Positions 24,978 to 34,951 are shown, counted from the stretch's first letter. The stretch is DNA of 50,428 nt from an uncultured Geobacter sp. (GCA_903857795.1 CAIOGM010000022.1:1-50428), one strand, 5' to 3'. Notes: generated by a model not told the origin, from the letters alone. Translations and numbers: made by a program.

Positions 24978-25852
24978 GCACGATCCTGAGATTCGGCGTC
25001 CCCAAGGGGAGCCTGGAAGAGGCCACGGTGGAGCTGTTCCGGAAATCCGGTTGGCAGATGAGCATCTCGTCGCGCAGCTACTTTCCGAGCATCGATGACT
25101 CCGAGATGAAGTGCCACCTGATCCGCCCCCAGGAGATGGGGCGTTATGTGGAGCGGGGGACCATCGATGTGGGGATCGCCGGCCGCGACTGGGTCAGGGA
25201 AAACGATTCAGACGTGGTGGAAGTCTGCGAGATGGTCTACTCCAAGGTCTCGCGCCGTCCGGTCCGGTGGGTGCTGGTTGTTGCCCAGGATTCTCCGGTG
25301 CAGAAACCGGAGGATCTCCGGGGCGCGGTGATCTCCACGGAACTGGTGGAGTTCACCAAGCGCTACTTCGCCCAGAGGAATATCCCGGTGACGGTGGAGT
25401 TCTCCTGGGGGGCAACCGAGGCCAAGGTGGTTGACGGCCTCTGCGACGCCATCGTGGAGGTGACTGAGACCGGTTCCACCATCAAGGCCAACAACCTCCG
25501 GATCGTCTGCGACCTGATGCAGTCGGTGCCGGTGATGATCGCCAACAAGGGGTCATGGGAAGATCCCTGGAAGCGGGAGAAGATCCAGCAGATCGCCACC
25601 CTGCTCCAGGCGACCCTGGCGGCGGAGAACATGGTGGGGCTCAAGATGAACGCCCCCAACCATAAGGTCGAGGCGATAACCGGCATCCTGCCGAGTCTCA
25701 ACAATCCGACGGTGGCCCATCTCTACAACTCTGACTGGGTCTCCATCGAGAGTGTCCTCCCCGAGAAAGAGGTCCGCCGGATCATACCGGAGCTCCTCAA
25801 GCTCGGCGCCCAGGGGATCATCGAGTACCCGCTCAACAAGATACTTGCCTGA
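24974..25852 (+). CDS. hisG: ATP phosphoribosyltransferase, long form
   Basis: A 292-residue enzyme that starts histidine synthesis by joining ATP and [46 protein letters not shown] and the PRPP-binding segment [17 protein letters not shown] are present. The last 75 residues ([20 protein letters not shown] through LGAQGIIEY) form the ACT-like regulatory domain of the long form, so it should be feedback-inhibited by histidine and need no HisZ. The start overlaps hisI (ATGA). Confidence 0.95.
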   Translation: MSTILRFGVPKGSLEEATVELFRKSGWQMSISSRSYFPSIDDSEMKCHLIRPQEMGRYVERGTIDVGIAGRDWVRENDSDVVEVCEMVYSKVSRRPVRWVLVVAQDSPVQKPEDLRGAVISTELVEFTKRYFAQRNIPVTVEFSWGATEAKVVDGLCDAIVEVTETGSTIKANNLRIVCDLMQSVPVMIANKGSWEDPWKREKIQQIATLLQATLAAENMVGLKMNAPNHKVEAITGILPSLNNPTVAHLYNSDWVSIESVLPEKEVRRIIPELLKLGAQGIIEYPLNKILA

Positions 25853-25880
25853 GCGACCAGTGAAAAGCTTCATACGACCA

Positions 25881-25919
25881 AAAACCGGCGCTACGGAGTT
25901 CATCCCGTGCGCCGGTTTT
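25881..25919 (+). terminator. Terminator after hisG
   Basis: The perfect 11-bp stem AAAACCGGCGC/GCGCCGGTTTT with a 17-base loop ends in a T run. It lies 28 bases after the hisG stop. Confidence 0.75.
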
Positions 25920-25970
25920 GTCTGTTGGGACAAGGCTGTTCGTGGGGAATAGGGAGCGCGTTCCCCCTCG

Positions 25971-26504
25971 TCAGCGAGAGTTATTTAACTGCTCGGCGAT
26001 ATAACTGGCCGTTTTTTCGGGAGTGGAGATGCCGCGGTAGAAGCTTGGAGCTGCAGACTTGTACTCTATCAACATGAGTAGTTCGCCGTTCTTGGCGTCG
26101 ATGACCCGCGCGGTGCTTGAACTTACGTAATTGATGTTGTCTCCATAGAATAATAGGTCCGCTTCGGCGACCTTCTGGGTCGCTGTTCCGATAATGAAGG
26201 CGTCGACCCCCTCAAGCTTCCCGATGAGTTCGGTTATGTTCGCAGCGGCCTTTGCCGGGGAGCTCTGGTGCTTGGCAAGCAGTCGCTGCAGGTCACTGCC
26301 GGCTATCACCGTGAATCTAGAGGCCCGGACCTTTTCCCGCAAGTAGTCGGCGATCTCCTCACCGACGGTGCGGTTATTTGCGGTGAAGGGAAAAATTATG
26401 ACAGTTTTTCCGTGGGGGAGTTTCGTCGTACTGACTGCGGGTTTTATCATGCATGAGAGTTGTGGAAGCAGCAGGATCATGATTACGACGAAGCGGATAA
26501 ACAT
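25971..26504 (-). CDS. Lipoprotein with CsgG/FlgO-like fold
   Basis: 177 residues. The signal peptide ends in the lipobox LPQLSC. The body (TVIIFPFTANNRTVGEEIAD, FTVIAGSDLQRLLAKH, DAFIIGTATQK, ARVIDAKNGELLMLIEYK) resembles outer-membrane-associated CsgG/FlgO-type proteins, which assemble in the periplasm. This is a fold-level call; no partner genes are present. ATG 26504 has GGAG at a proper distance, while the GTG at 26510, overlapping the upstream stop, lies too close to that site. It is coupled to the PAP2 gene just upstream. Confidence 0.6.
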   Translation of the reverse strand: MFIRFVVIMILLLPQLSCMIKPAVSTTKLPHGKTVIIFPFTANNRTVGEEIADYLREKVRASRFTVIAGSDLQRLLAKHQSSPAKAAANITELIGKLEGVDAFIIGTATQKVAEADLLFYGDNINYVSSSTARVIDAKNGELLMLIEYKSAAPSFYRGISTPEKTASYIAEQLNNSR

Positions 26505-26506
26505 GG

Positions 26507-27163
26507 TCACTCTCCAATTTCAATATGGTGCAGTTCTCTTCGGTTAAAACTCCACCGGACAATCCAACCGATTCCGATTCCAAGGGCGGCCCCCAAGAGA
26601 ACGTCTGACGGAAAATGTCGGTCAACAATCACTCTCGAAACAGCAACTCCCGCTGCCAGTAGATACCAGAGGTTCGCTGATTTCGGATAGCGACCGGAGA
26701 GTGCGAAGGCCATCGCAAAGGCGGCGACAGTATGTCCTGATGGCATGGAATCGAGATTGCTCGTGAGATTTGGCCCAATGAATATGGTCGCATAATTCGC
26801 ATCGTTTGGGCGCACTCGCCCCACGATATGTTTGAGGCCCTGAACAACGACTCCTGAGCAGGAAATCGTGACAATAAAGGTCAATGCCGTTCGCAGCATT
26901 ATTCTTCCCGTCCCCCCCAAGCTTGCTAGAAGGAACAGTACTATCCCCAGAGTAGCTCCCAGTTTCTGCCACTGTTCAGCAACTGCACGTAATGGGGTCT
27001 CTCTGGCGTATCCTACTATGGATGGCTGGATACTACTGTCATGCTGAATGGCCAGCAATCCGGAAATAACCAACAACGCTACCAGTAACAAGCAGGAGCG
27101 GATTCCCCTGGATACTTCAGTTTTTGCAATAATAGACAATCCCACTGTATACCGCCTGCTCAC
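26507..27163 (-). CDS. PAP2-family membrane phosphatase
   Basis: A 218-residue integral membrane protein with about five hydrophobic segments. The lipid phosphatase motifs are KHIVGRVRPN, SMPSGHTVAAF and SRVIVDRHFPSDVLLG, complete with the catalytic His, Arg and Asp. Substrates could be phosphatidate, undecaprenyl diphosphate or phosphatidylglycerol phosphate; the sequence does not decide. The start is uncertain: GTG at 27163 has no ribosome-binding site, and an in-frame GTG at 27145 is an alternative. Its stop precedes the lipoprotein ATG by 2 bases, so the two genes form a unit. Confidence 0.82.
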   Translation of the reverse strand: MSRRYTVGLSIIAKTEVSRGIRSCLLLVALLVISGLLAIQHDSSIQPSIVGYARETPLRAVAEQWQKLGATLGIVLFLLASLGGTGRIMLRTALTFIVTISCSGVVVQGLKHIVGRVRPNDANYATIFIGPNLTSNLDSMPSGHTVAAFAMAFALSGRYPKSANLWYLLAAGVAVSRVIVDRHFPSDVLLGAALGIGIGWIVRWSFNRRELHHIEIGE

Positions 27164-27187
27164 ACCGTAATGTGGGTTTAGAACGTA

Positions 27188-27247
27188 TAAGACCCACCTC
27201 GTTCACTGGTTGACCTTCCGGTTGACCAGTTTCAGAAATGGGTCTTA
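27188..27247 (-). terminator. Hairpin downstream of tRNA-Leu
   Basis: The outer stem TAAGACCCA/TGGGTCTTA encloses an inner CTGGT/ACCAG stem and two copies of GGTTGACC. It lies between tRNA-Leu and the PAP2 gene and could end tRNA transcription on the minus strand or shape the PAP2 leader. Confidence 0.4.
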
Positions 27248-27290
27248 TTAAATAAATATCCTATTGATTCACAACAGGAAATCTGTATAG

Positions 27291-27379
27291 TGGTGCCGAA
27301 GACTGGAATCGAACCAGCACGAGGAATCCCCCACCAGAACCTGAATCTGGCGCGTCTACCAATTCCGCCACTTCGGCAC
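27291..27379 (-). tRNA. tRNA-Leu(CAG)
   Basis: An 89-base class II tRNA on the minus strand. The acceptor stem is GTGCCGA/TCGGCAC, the anticodon stem CCAGA/TCTGG has the loop TTCAGGT (anticodon CAG), a long variable arm follows, the T loop is TTCGATT, and CCA is encoded. A plus-strand open frame across it is spurious. Confidence 0.95.
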
Positions 27380-27397
27380 GTAGGAGGAGTATATATC

Positions 27398-28255
27398 ATG
27401 AGGCCCCAACCAATGCAAGATAATTTTGGCGCTGATACGACTTGGGGCCATGGAACCCTTGCTGGAACTCTCCTCTCCTCACCTTGGAGAGTCTTCCTGA
27501 TCTCCTTACTCCTGCTCACCCTGGCAGGGGGGAGTGTTGCTGTCGCTGATGTCGTTACGCCGCCACCGGCTGTTGCCGCCGCCTCAGACATCGGTGGCTC
27601 ATGTCAAGAGTTCGACCGGCTCAACTCCCTTATCCGGGATGGTGCACTCTCCAGGGAGAGCGCACGGAGCGAGATCCCAAGAGTCTTGACACGGATCAAG
27701 GCGCAGTATCAAACCGCCGGCGGGAAAAACGTGCCGCGCAGCGAGTGGCTCTTTCCACTCAAAGGGTATACGGTAACTGCGGTCGGCGGCGGCCGCAGTC
27801 ACGGCTATCTTCCCCAGGGGTACAGCTATTACGACGGCAACCGGCATGGAGGCCATCCGGCCCTGGATATCTTCATTAATGATCGGAATCAGGATGATCG
27901 GGACGATCTGACCGGGGAGTACGTGCCGGTAGTGTCCGTTGCCGGGGGGGTAGTCGTTGCCCGGGAAGGGGAGTGGCTGGAGGGGAGCACGCTGCGCGGT
28001 GGGAAATACCTCTGGGTTTATGACCCGTCAACGGATCATCTTTTCTACTATGCGCATCTTCGGGAGGTTGCAGTCACTGTCGGGACTCTCATTGCACCGG
28101 GGCAGCCTCTCGGATTGGTGGGGAGGAGCGGGCTGAACGCCCAGAAGAGGCGCTCCCCCACCCATCTCCATATCACCTGTCTTTCGACATCCACCCCTTC
28201 GCTTCTCTCTGAGAACATCTATCCGGACCTGGTCCGGGCCCCAACGGTCAAATGA
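27398..28255 (+). CDS. M23-family peptidase (LytM-like), exported
   Basis: 285 residues. An N-terminal hydrophobic segment (SPWRVFLISLLLLTLAGGSVAVA) acts as signal or anchor. The catalytic module begins near residue 125: zinc ligands in RHGGHPALDIF (HxxxD), VSVAGGVVVAREG, YYAHLREVAV, PGQPLGLVG and THLHITC (HxH). All metallopeptidase residues are present, so an active peptidoglycan endopeptidase is likely. ATG 27398 with TAGGAGG upstream is preferred over the longer frame that runs into the tRNA. An ATG at 27413 is also possible. Confidence 0.85.
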   Translation: MRPQPMQDNFGADTTWGHGTLAGTLLSSPWRVFLISLLLLTLAGGSVAVADVVTPPPAVAAASDIGGSCQEFDRLNSLIRDGALSRESARSEIPRVLTRIKAQYQTAGGKNVPRSEWLFPLKGYTVTAVGGGRSHGYLPQGYSYYDGNRHGGHPALDIFINDRNQDDRDDLTGEYVPVVSVAGGVVVAREGEWLEGSTLRGGKYLWVYDPSTDHLFYYAHLREVAVTVGTLIAPGQPLGLVGRSGLNAQKRRSPTHLHITCLSTSTPSLLSENIYPDLVRAPTVK

Positions 28256-28280
28256 CAGCAGGTTTGCCCTGCTGCCATTT
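28250..28280 (+). terminator. Terminator after the M23 peptidase gene
   Basis: AAATGaCAGCAGG pairs with CCTGCTGcCATTT around a 5-base loop and overlaps the stop codon. The T tract is short. It could serve both converging genes. Confidence 0.55.
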
Positions 28281-28324
28281 GATCTATCGAGGAAAAGCAA
28301 AAAGACGATGATGATCGGAGGGTG

Positions 28325-29206
28325 TCACACCTTCCTTCTGATATGCCGGTCTCCTGATTTACGGCTGTCTGACGGTCGGGCTGCCGCCGGATGGCCGGGT
28401 TTCTTTACGTCGCTCCTCTCGCCGCGAGGCGCCGGCCGTGCTTCGCGTTTTATCTCCGGCCTCGCTGGTTTTGCCATGGGCGCCGTTGCCCGGGGGTCAA
28501 CGGCCAGTCGCTTCGCCTCTTCCGCCGTCAGCTCCCGAAACTCTCCCGGCTTGAGTCCCGCCAGATTGAGAAAACCGTAGCGGTTACGACGGAGCCGGAC
28601 CACCGAAAGCCCCACTGCCTCACACATCCGCCGTACCTGCCGATAGCGCCCCTCGTGGATGGTTACCGAGATCCAGCTGTTTTGATCACTCTCCTTGAGC
28701 AGTGACACGATTGCAGGGGCCGTGCGGCCATCCTCAAGGGTGACTCCTGCGCTGAGGCGGGCGATCTGGTCCGGCTTTACTTCCCCCTGAACCCGGACAT
28801 GGTACTCCTTGTCGATCTCGTAGCGGGGGTGGGCCAGGCGGTTGGCCCAATCACCGTCACTGGTCAGCAGCAGCAGCCCCTCGCTGTTGTAGTCGAGCCG
28901 TCCCACGGGGTAGACCCGCTCACCTACCCCCTTGAGGAGGTCGATGACGAGAGGACGCCCCTCGGGGTCCTTGAGGGTCGTCATGTAGCCCGCAGGCTTG
29001 TAGAGGAGAATATACCGTTTCGTGGCGGTGATGGTGAGTGGTCTGCCGTCCACCACGATCATGTCCTGGTCCGGATCTGCCTTGGTTCCCAGTTCGGTGA
29101 CGATCGTGCCGTTTACCGCAACCCTACCGGCGGTAATGATGGCTTCTGCCTGTCGGCGGGAGGCGATCCCCGCCTGGGAGATGATTTTCTGGAGTCGTTC
29201 AAGCAT
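28325..29206 (-). CDS. rluB: 23S rRNA pseudouridine synthase, RluB/RsuA type
   Basis: 293 residues. The N-terminal S4 RNA-binding domain (LERLQKIISQAGIASRRQAE) precedes the synthase domain with YKPAGYMTT, the catalytic aspartate in GRLDYNSEGLLLLTSDG and EGRYRQVRRMCEAVG. The last 50 residues are a basic Pro/Arg/Lys-rich tail that may add RNA affinity. RluB modifies U2605 of 23S rRNA in E. coli; the assignment within the RsuA/RluB/E/F group is by similarity. ATG 29206 is preferred over a TTG upstream that lacks a site. It is last in the dnaE-accA run. Confidence 0.88.
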   Translation of the reverse strand: MLERLQKIISQAGIASRRQAEAIITAGRVAVNGTIVTELGTKADPDQDMIVVDGRPLTITATKRYILLYKPAGYMTTLKDPEGRPLVIDLLKGVGERVYPVGRLDYNSEGLLLLTSDGDWANRLAHPRYEIDKEYHVRVQGEVKPDQIARLSAGVTLEDGRTAPAIVSLLKESDQNSWISVTIHEGRYRQVRRMCEAVGLSVVRLRRNRYGFLNLAGLKPGEFRELTAEEAKRLAVDPRATAPMAKPARPEIKREARPAPRGERSDVKKPGHPAAARPSDSRKSGDRHIRRKV

Positions 29207-29236
29207 GAGTTCTCTTTTTTGAGGCAAATGGCGCTG

Positions 29237-30034
29237 CTACCATCCGCTCCCCAGGTTTATTCCAAGGCCATTGGAGGCGAATGTTAAGAGGGTAAACAGA
29301 TCGCTGTCACCCCACGAAGCCGACGGGTTTGGCCAGGTGTAAATCCAACTGCTTGCCGGGCCGTCTTTACTTGTCAGGTAGAACGGGTCGATAAAAAATA
29401 CGAACTGATAATAGAGCGGAGTCTTGTCAGCTGTGATCCCTGCCGGAGGTTTGATGGTAAAGGTGCTGTGATTGTTGAACGTCGCGGCCTTGTATATGGA
29501 GAATTTTGTCGTATCGGTAAAAACGGATGCCTGGCTCGTCAAGGGTCTTTGGGTATGAGTGGCGACTTTAAACGACGATGTGTAATTCGCTTGCGTTGGG
29601 ACGAAGGCCATCGTTGTCCCGGAGATAGCAGTCGGTGAAAGTGTCGCAGATCCACCGGAGGATTTGACGTTAACAGTGGTGACCGCGTACCTAGTCAGTC
29701 TTTTGTGTGTTCCATCCAGAATAAAACCGATAGCTTCAACAAGATAACCATCGATGAGCGGAACCGACGGCGACCAGGCCGATGATCCGGCGGGGGTGGG
29801 GTAATTACAGGTCGTCATGATTTTGAAGCCTTTGAACGGACCCGTGGTTTTATTGGTTATGACAATCTTCACTTTTTGAGATGTCGGGGCGAGTTCGACA
29901 GTTTTAGCCGGTCCATTGGCAAAAGATACGGCGAGGGTCCCTACTGTAGGGTCGTTGTTACTGGTTGAACTGCTTCCGCCTCCACCACAGGCAGACAACA
30001 ACATCAATGAAGCTAATAACCAGATTTTTTTCAC
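29237..30034 (-). CDS. Lipoprotein of unknown function
   Basis: 265 residues. GTG at 30034 with GGAGGT five bases upstream gives a compact signal peptide (KKIWLLASLMLLSAC) with the lipobox LSAC followed by a GGGGSSS linker. The rest is Thr/Ser/Asn-rich beta-type sequence with an Ig-like early part (TVELAPTSQKVKIVITNKT) and ends INLGSGW. No enzyme motif is present. The in-frame ATG at 30046 overlaps the ribosome-binding site. It lies between accA and rluB in a tight run, but its function need not be related. Confidence 0.7.
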   Translation of the reverse strand: MKKIWLLASLMLLSACGGGGSSSTSNNDPTVGTLAVSFANGPAKTVELAPTSQKVKIVITNKTTGPFKGFKIMTTCNYPTPAGSSAWSPSVPLIDGYLVEAIGFILDGTHKRLTRYAVTTVNVKSSGGSATLSPTAISGTTMAFVPTQANYTSSFKVATHTQRPLTSQASVFTDTTKFSIYKAATFNNHSTFTIKPPAGITADKTPLYYQFVFFIDPFYLTSKDGPASSWIYTWPNPSASWGDSDLFTLLTFASNGLGINLGSGW

Positions 30035-30076
30035 GTTCACCTCCATGCGGTTCGAGTATTTTTCAGCGTTTTCAGC

Positions 30077-31027
30077 TTATTCAATAAACCGCGACATTTT
30101 CCTGAATTTGTCGTACCGCCCCTGGACCAGCTCTTCGGGGCTCAATGTCTTCAACTCCTGGAGGTTTCTGCCGATGGCAGCCGCCAAGTTTTGGGCGATG
30201 GCCGCGTGGTCGGTGTGAGCGCCCCCCACCGGCTCCTTGACGATCTCGTCGATCACCTCCAGCGCCTTGATATCCCTGGCGGTCAGCTTGAGCGCCTCCG
30301 CAGCCTGGGCTCCCTTGGCGCCGTCGGACCAGAGGATGGCGGCGCACCCTTCGGGGGAGATGACGGCGTAGACGGAGAATTCCAGCATGAGAATCCGGTC
30401 CCCCACGGCAATGGCCAGCGCGCCGCCGGAGCCCCCCTCGCCGGTGATGCAGACGATGATGGGAACCCTGAACCGCGCCATCTCCCGGAGGTTGCGGGCG
30501 ATGGCCTCGGCCTGCCCCCGCTCTTCGGCACCGATCCCCGGATAGGCGCCGGGAGTGTCCACGAAGGTGATGATGGGTAGCTTGAACCGTTCGGCCATCT
30601 CCATGAGCCGCAACGCCTTACGATACCCCTCCGGGTTGGGCATTCCGAAGTTGCGGTAGACCTTCTCCTTGGTATCGTGCCCCTTCTGATGGCCGATGAC
30701 CATGACCGGTTCACCATTGAGCCGCGCCGGGCCGCCGACAATGGCGTGATCGTCCCCAAAGAGCCGGTCTCCGTGGAGTTCGGTGAAGTCGGTGAAGACC
30801 TGGCCGATATAATCCAGGAGGTAGGGGCGATTGGGGTGACGGGCCACCTGGGTGGTCTGCCAGCGGGTCAGGTTGGCGAAGATCTCTTCCCGCATCTGCA
30901 CCGCCTTTTTCTCCAGAGTGGCGATCTCTGTCTGCAGCAGCTCCGGGGAGACGGTCAGCAGTTCCTGGATCTTCTTTTCCAACTCCACGACCGGTTTTTC
31001 GAATTCGAGATAAAACGGCGTCGCCAT
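30077..31027 (-). CDS. accA: Acetyl-CoA carboxylase carboxyltransferase subunit alpha
   Basis: A 316-residue subunit that, with AccD, transfers the carboxyl group from biotin to acetyl-CoA, the first committed step of fatty-acid synthesis. YLDFE-type start ([19 protein letters not shown]), [58 protein letters not shown] and [10 protein letters not shown] are present. The length is normal. It begins 25 bases after dnaE, a neighbour pairing seen in many proteobacteria. Confidence 0.97.
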   Translation of the reverse strand: MATPFYLEFEKPVVELEKKIQELLTVSPELLQTEIATLEKKAVQMREEIFANLTRWQTTQVARHPNRPYLLDYIGQVFTDFTELHGDRLFGDDHAIVGGPARLNGEPVMVIGHQKGHDTKEKVYRNFGMPNPEGYRKALRLMEMAERFKLPIITFVDTPGAYPGIGAEERGQAEAIARNLREMARFRVPIIVCITGEGGSGGALAIAVGDRILMLEFSVYAVISPEGCAAILWSDGAKGAQAAEALKLTARDIKALEVIDEIVKEPVGGAHTDHAAIAQNLAAAIGRNLQELKTLSPEELVQGRYDKFRKMSRFIE

Positions 31028-31052
31028 CGGCGGATCTCCTTAACGCATCTGT

Positions 31053-34000
31053 TTATTCAAAGCGGACGGCATTATATCCGAAAAGTCGCTCAACCTCCAC
31101 CGATAAATCTTCGGATGCCGCCACCATCAGGGAGGGGAGAGGGATAACCCCCTTGGCAAGCTCCGGCAGCTGAAAATGGAGATAGGTCCGGCAGCCGCCG
31201 GGGTAGCGTTTGAACAGCTCCCGCAGACTCTCCAGATGATTCCGGGCCACGGCCTCGTTCAGCGTGATGTGGATCCGTGTGCTCTGCCGGGCATTGGCGT
31301 CACGCAGGAGGACGATCTCGGTCGCCTTGATCTTGCAACTCTCCTCCCCCACCTCCACCGTACCGCTCACCAGGATCGGCTCATCGGACTTGATGGCCGA
31401 GGCCGCAGAGGCAAAGGTGTCGGGGAAGACCATCACCTCTACGGAACCGCTCCTGTCTTCCAGGGAGAAGAAGGCCATCCGGTCTCCCTTCCTGGTGATT
31501 TTCTCCGAGAGGGACGCCACGACGCCGCAAAGCCTGACGTCGCTCTTGTCGGTCCGTTCCGAGAGGGCCGCGGTGGTCACCACGCCGAACTTCTTGATCT
31601 CTTCGCCGTAGCGGTCCAGGGGGTGCCCGGTGATGTAGAAGCCGAGGGCTTCTTTCTCGAAGGCGAGGAGTTCGCGGGAGGTCCATTCGGGAAGATCAGG
31701 CAGCTGACTGCCGCTCGGGCCGTTCCCCCTGGTGATCTCGGCGCTGCCGAAGAGGGAGACCTGGGCGCTCTCTTTTTCCCGCTGGATTCTCTGTCCCAGC
31801 TCCATGGCCGACTCCAGGCCGGCGATCATGGCGGCCCGCTTCTCCTTCGTTGAATCGAAGGCGCCGCACTTGATGAGCGATTCGACCACTCGCTTGTTTA
31901 CCCGCCGCAGGTCCACCCGTTGGCAGAAGTTAAAGAGCCCGGTAAAGGGGAGATCGCCCCGCCCTTCGATGATCGCCTCGATGGCCCCGCTCCCCACATT
32001 CTTGACCGCGCCCAGGCCGAAGCGGATGGCCAACTCCATGACCAGGAAGGAGCGGTCCGAGGCGTTGATGTCGGGGGGGAGGACCTGGATCCCCATGTCT
32101 CGGCAGTCGCTGATGTTCTTGATGATCTTGTCGGTATTTCCCATGTCCTCGGTGAGGAGCGCCGCCAGAAACTCCACCGGGTAGTGGGCCTTGAGATAGG
32201 CGGTCTGGTAGGCGATGAGGGCGTAGGCGGCGGAGTGGGACTTGTTGAAGCCGTACTCGGCGAACTTGGCCATCAGGTCGAAGATCGCCCCCGCCTTCTT
32301 CAGGTCGGTCCCCTGCTGCTTCGCCCCCTCCAGGAAGGTGTCCCGCTGCTTGGCCATCTCGGCGGCGTCCTTCTTCCCCATGGCTCGGCGGAGCAGGTCG
32401 GCCCCCCCCAGGGAGTACCCTCCCAGGGTCCGGGCGATCTGCATGACCTGTTCCTGATAGACGATGACCCCGTACGTGTCCTTGAGGATCGGCTCCAGTT
32501 GGGGGAGGTCGTAGACCACGCTCTTGCGGCCATGCTTTCTGTCGATGAAGTCGTCCACCATCCCAGAACCTAAGGGGCCGGGACGGTAGAGGGCGCAGGC
32601 GGCGATGACATCCTCGAAGCAGGAGGGCTTCAGCTTTACCAGCATTTCCTTCATGCCGCTGGACTCAAGCTGGAAGATCCCCGTGGTGTTGCCCACGGAG
32701 ATGAGATCGTAGCTGGCCTTGTCGTCATCGGCCAGGATAGAGATATCGAACGTGGGGTCCTTCCCTACCCGGATCAGTTTCACCGCGTTGTCGATGACCG
32801 TCAGGTTCTTCAATCCCAGGAAGTCGAATTTGACCAGGCCGATCTTCTCCACGTACTTCATGGAGAACTGGGTGGTCAGCGCCCCGGTCTTCTGGTCCTT
32901 GTAGACCGGACAAAAATCCTCCAGGTCCGATGGCGCCACCACCACCCCCGCGGCATGGGTTGAGGCATGGCGGGCCAGCCCCTCCAGGCAGAGGGCGATC
33001 TCCAGCAGGTTCTTCACCCGGGGATCGGCTGCGGCCATCTCCTTGATCTTCGGCTCCTGCTTCAGCGCCTCCTGAAGCGTGATATTGAGGACGTTGGGGA
33101 CCAGCTTTGAGATCTTGTCCACCTCGCTGTAGGCCATATCCAGGACCCGCCCCACATCACGGATGACCGCCTTGGCCTTCATGGTCCCGAAGGTGATGAT
33201 CTGACAGACCCGGTTCCGGCCGTATTTCTCGGTGACGTACTGGATCACCTCTTCCCGGCGGTCCTGGCAGAAGTCCACGTCGATATCAGGCATGGAGATC
33301 CGTTCCGGGTTGAGGAACCGCTCGAAGAGGAGGTTATAGGGGAGCGGATCGATGTCGGTGATCCGGACGGCATAGGCGACCAGTGACCCGGCCGCCGAAC
33401 CGCGCCCCGGGCCCACGGGAATCCCCTGATTTTTGGCCCAGTTGATGAAATCGGCCACGATGAGAAAGTAGCCGGGGAACCCCATCTGCTTGATACAGTC
33501 CAGTTCGATCCGGAGCCGGTCGTAATAGGCCTGTTCGTCGGACTCCTTGAAGTTGGGGTACTTGATCCTGATGGCCGGAAATCGTCCCCGGAGCCCCTCC
33601 AGGGCCTCTTCCTCCAGCTCCTCGTCCAGGGACTTCCCCTCGGGGGGGATGTACTGGGGGAAGTGGTACGTCTTGAAGTCGAACTCAACATTACACCGCT
33701 GGGCTACCGTCACCGTGTTCGCCAGCGCCTCGGGGGCATAGGAGAAGGCAGCGGCCATCTCCTGGGGGGACTTGAAGTAGAACTCGTCGGCGGAGAACTT
33801 CATCCGGTGGGGGTCCGACATGGTTTTGCCGGTCTGGAGGCAGAGGAGCGCCTCGTGGGCCTTGGCGTCCGACCGGTTCAGGTAGTGGCAGTCGTTGGTG
33901 GCCACCAGGGGGAGCCCCATCTCTTTCGCCAGCTCCAGGAGCCGCCCGTTGACGATGGTCTGCTCCTGCAGAGTGTTCTCCTGGAGTTCCAGGTAGTAAC

Positions 34001-34517
34001 GGTCGGGGAAGAGCTTCGCATACCACTGGGCCGCCTCCCGGGCCGCTTCCATCCGGTCGCGGAGGCAGTGGGAGGCGACCTCCCCCTTGAGGCAGGCGGA
34101 GAGGGCGATGAGCCCCTCGCTGTACTGGGCCAGGACCTCCTTGTCGATGCGGGGTTTGTAGTAGAACCCCTCCTTGAAGCCGATGGAGACCAGGCGTGAC
34201 AGGTTCCGGTATCCCTGGATATTCTCGCAGAGGAGGATCAGGTGGTTGTTGGTGGGGACATTGCTGTTGGCGTAGTCCCGGTTGTGGCGGGAATCCGGGG
34301 CGATGTAGACCTCGGCGCCGATGACCGGGCGAATCCCCCCCTTCTGGCATGCCGCATGAAATTCCAGGGCGCCGAACATGGTGCCGTGGTCGGTGAGCGC
34401 CACCGCCGTCATGCCGTACTCCTTGGTCTTCTTGACCAGATCATCCAGCCGGATGGCGCCGTCAAGGAGGGAGTACTGGGAGTGAAGATGGAGGTGGGCG
34501 AAGGGTGGCTGGCTCAT
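31053..34517 (-). CDS. dnaE: DNA polymerase III subunit alpha
   Basis: The 1154-residue replicative polymerase. The N-terminal PHP domain has HLHLHSQYSLLDGAI and ALTDHGTMFG. The palm has GPGRGSAAGSLVAYA and the metal-binding aspartates in MPDIDVDFCQDRR. Further marks are ATHAAGVVV, VYQEQVM, GYSLGGADLLRRAMGKK, FNKSHSAAYALIAYQTA, a tandem HhH segment and an OB domain (VRLCGVVASLSEKITRKGD). Length and order match DnaE1. AGGAG precedes the ATG. It appears to head a unit with accA, the lipoprotein gene and rluB. Confidence 0.97.
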   Translation of the reverse strand: MSQPPFAHLHLHSQYSLLDGAIRLDDLVKKTKEYGMTAVALTDHGTMFGALEFHAACQKGGIRPVIGAEVYIAPDSRHNRDYANSNVPTNNHLILLCENIQGYRNLSRLVSIGFKEGFYYKPRIDKEVLAQYSEGLIALSACLKGEVASHCLRDRMEAAREAAQWYAKLFPDRYYLELQENTLQEQTIVNGRLLELAKEMGLPLVATNDCHYLNRSDAKAHEALLCLQTGKTMSDPHRMKFSADEFYFKSPQEMAAAFSYAPEALANTVTVAQRCNVEFDFKTYHFPQYIPPEGKSLDEELEEEALEGLRGRFPAIRIKYPNFKESDEQAYYDRLRIELDCIKQMGFPGYFLIVADFINWAKNQGIPVGPGRGSAAGSLVAYAVRITDIDPLPYNLLFERFLNPERISMPDIDVDFCQDRREEVIQYVTEKYGRNRVCQIITFGTMKAKAVIRDVGRVLDMAYSEVDKISKLVPNVLNITLQEALKQEPKIKEMAAADPRVKNLLEIALCLEGLARHASTHAAGVVVAPSDLEDFCPVYKDQKTGALTTQFSMKYVEKIGLVKFDFLGLKNLTVIDNAVKLIRVGKDPTFDISILADDDKASYDLISVGNTTGIFQLESSGMKEMLVKLKPSCFEDVIAACALYRPGPLGSGMVDDFIDRKHGRKSVVYDLPQLEPILKDTYGVIVYQEQVMQIARTLGGYSLGGADLLRRAMGKKDAAEMAKQRDTFLEGAKQQGTDLKKAGAIFDLMAKFAEYGFNKSHSAAYALIAYQTAYLKAHYPVEFLAALLTEDMGNTDKIIKNISDCRDMGIQVLPPDINASDRSFLVMELAIRFGLGAVKNVGSGAIEAIIEGRGDLPFTGLFNFCQRVDLRRVNKRVVESLIKCGAFDSTKEKRAAMIAGLESAMELGQRIQREKESAQVSLFGSAEITRGNGPSGSQLPDLPEWTSRELLAFEKEALGFYITGHPLDRYGEEIKKFGVVTTAALSERTDKSDVRLCGVVASLSEKITRKGDRMAFFSLEDRSGSVEVMVFPDTFASAASAIKSDEPILVSGTVEVGEESCKIKATEIVLLRDANARQSTRIHITLNEAVARNHLESLRELFKRYPGGCRTYLHFQLPELAKGVIPLPSLMVAASEDLSVEVERLFGYNAVRFE

Positions 34518-34789
34518 GGCGCTCCTGTGAAAGGATGCAGGACGCCCAAGGGGGAGGGGCGCCGCGGATGAAGAGGTCTGATAGCTGTATTATTGGGGAG
34601 CGGGGGCTGCCGTTCCGAAGAGTTGAGACGGTGCGCAACGGTGTCGGCGAGTATGTCACACAACCGGCGGGGGTGTCAATGGACGGCGCTGCTCTGTTTC
34701 TACCTCCTTCGTTATTCCGTACTATTTCGACCATATTTTCAGGTAACTACTCGGGTCCGTTGCATCACCGTTTTCATAACTCCCCCTGA

Positions 34790-34866
34790 CCCCCTCTTGT
34801 CTCAAGAGGGGGAACTACTCTCCGCCATATTCCCTTAGCATATCCCTCCCCTGGGTTAAGGGGAGG
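34790..34866. repeat. Intergenic C-rich/G-rich hairpin repeats
   Basis: Two hairpins, CCCCCTCTTG/CAAGAGGGGG (34790-34812) and CCTCCCCT/AGGGGAGG (34845-34866), resemble the family at 30-112. They are the only structure seen in the gene-free stretch 34518-34950. Confidence 0.6.
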
Positions 34867-34951
34867 ACAGGAGGGGTTATGGGAAGCGGCAATGAAGGGG
34901 TGCTCGCAGATTTCACTTCATACTTGGGCAGTTACGTTTTCAGGGGCATTT

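Noticed and set aside
27290-27397. N-terminal extension of the M23 peptidase across the tRNA gene
   Set aside because: The extra residues (MVPKTGIEPARGI and so on) are translated from the antisense of tRNA-Leu, a well-known false start; the ATG at 27398 has its own ribosome-binding site.
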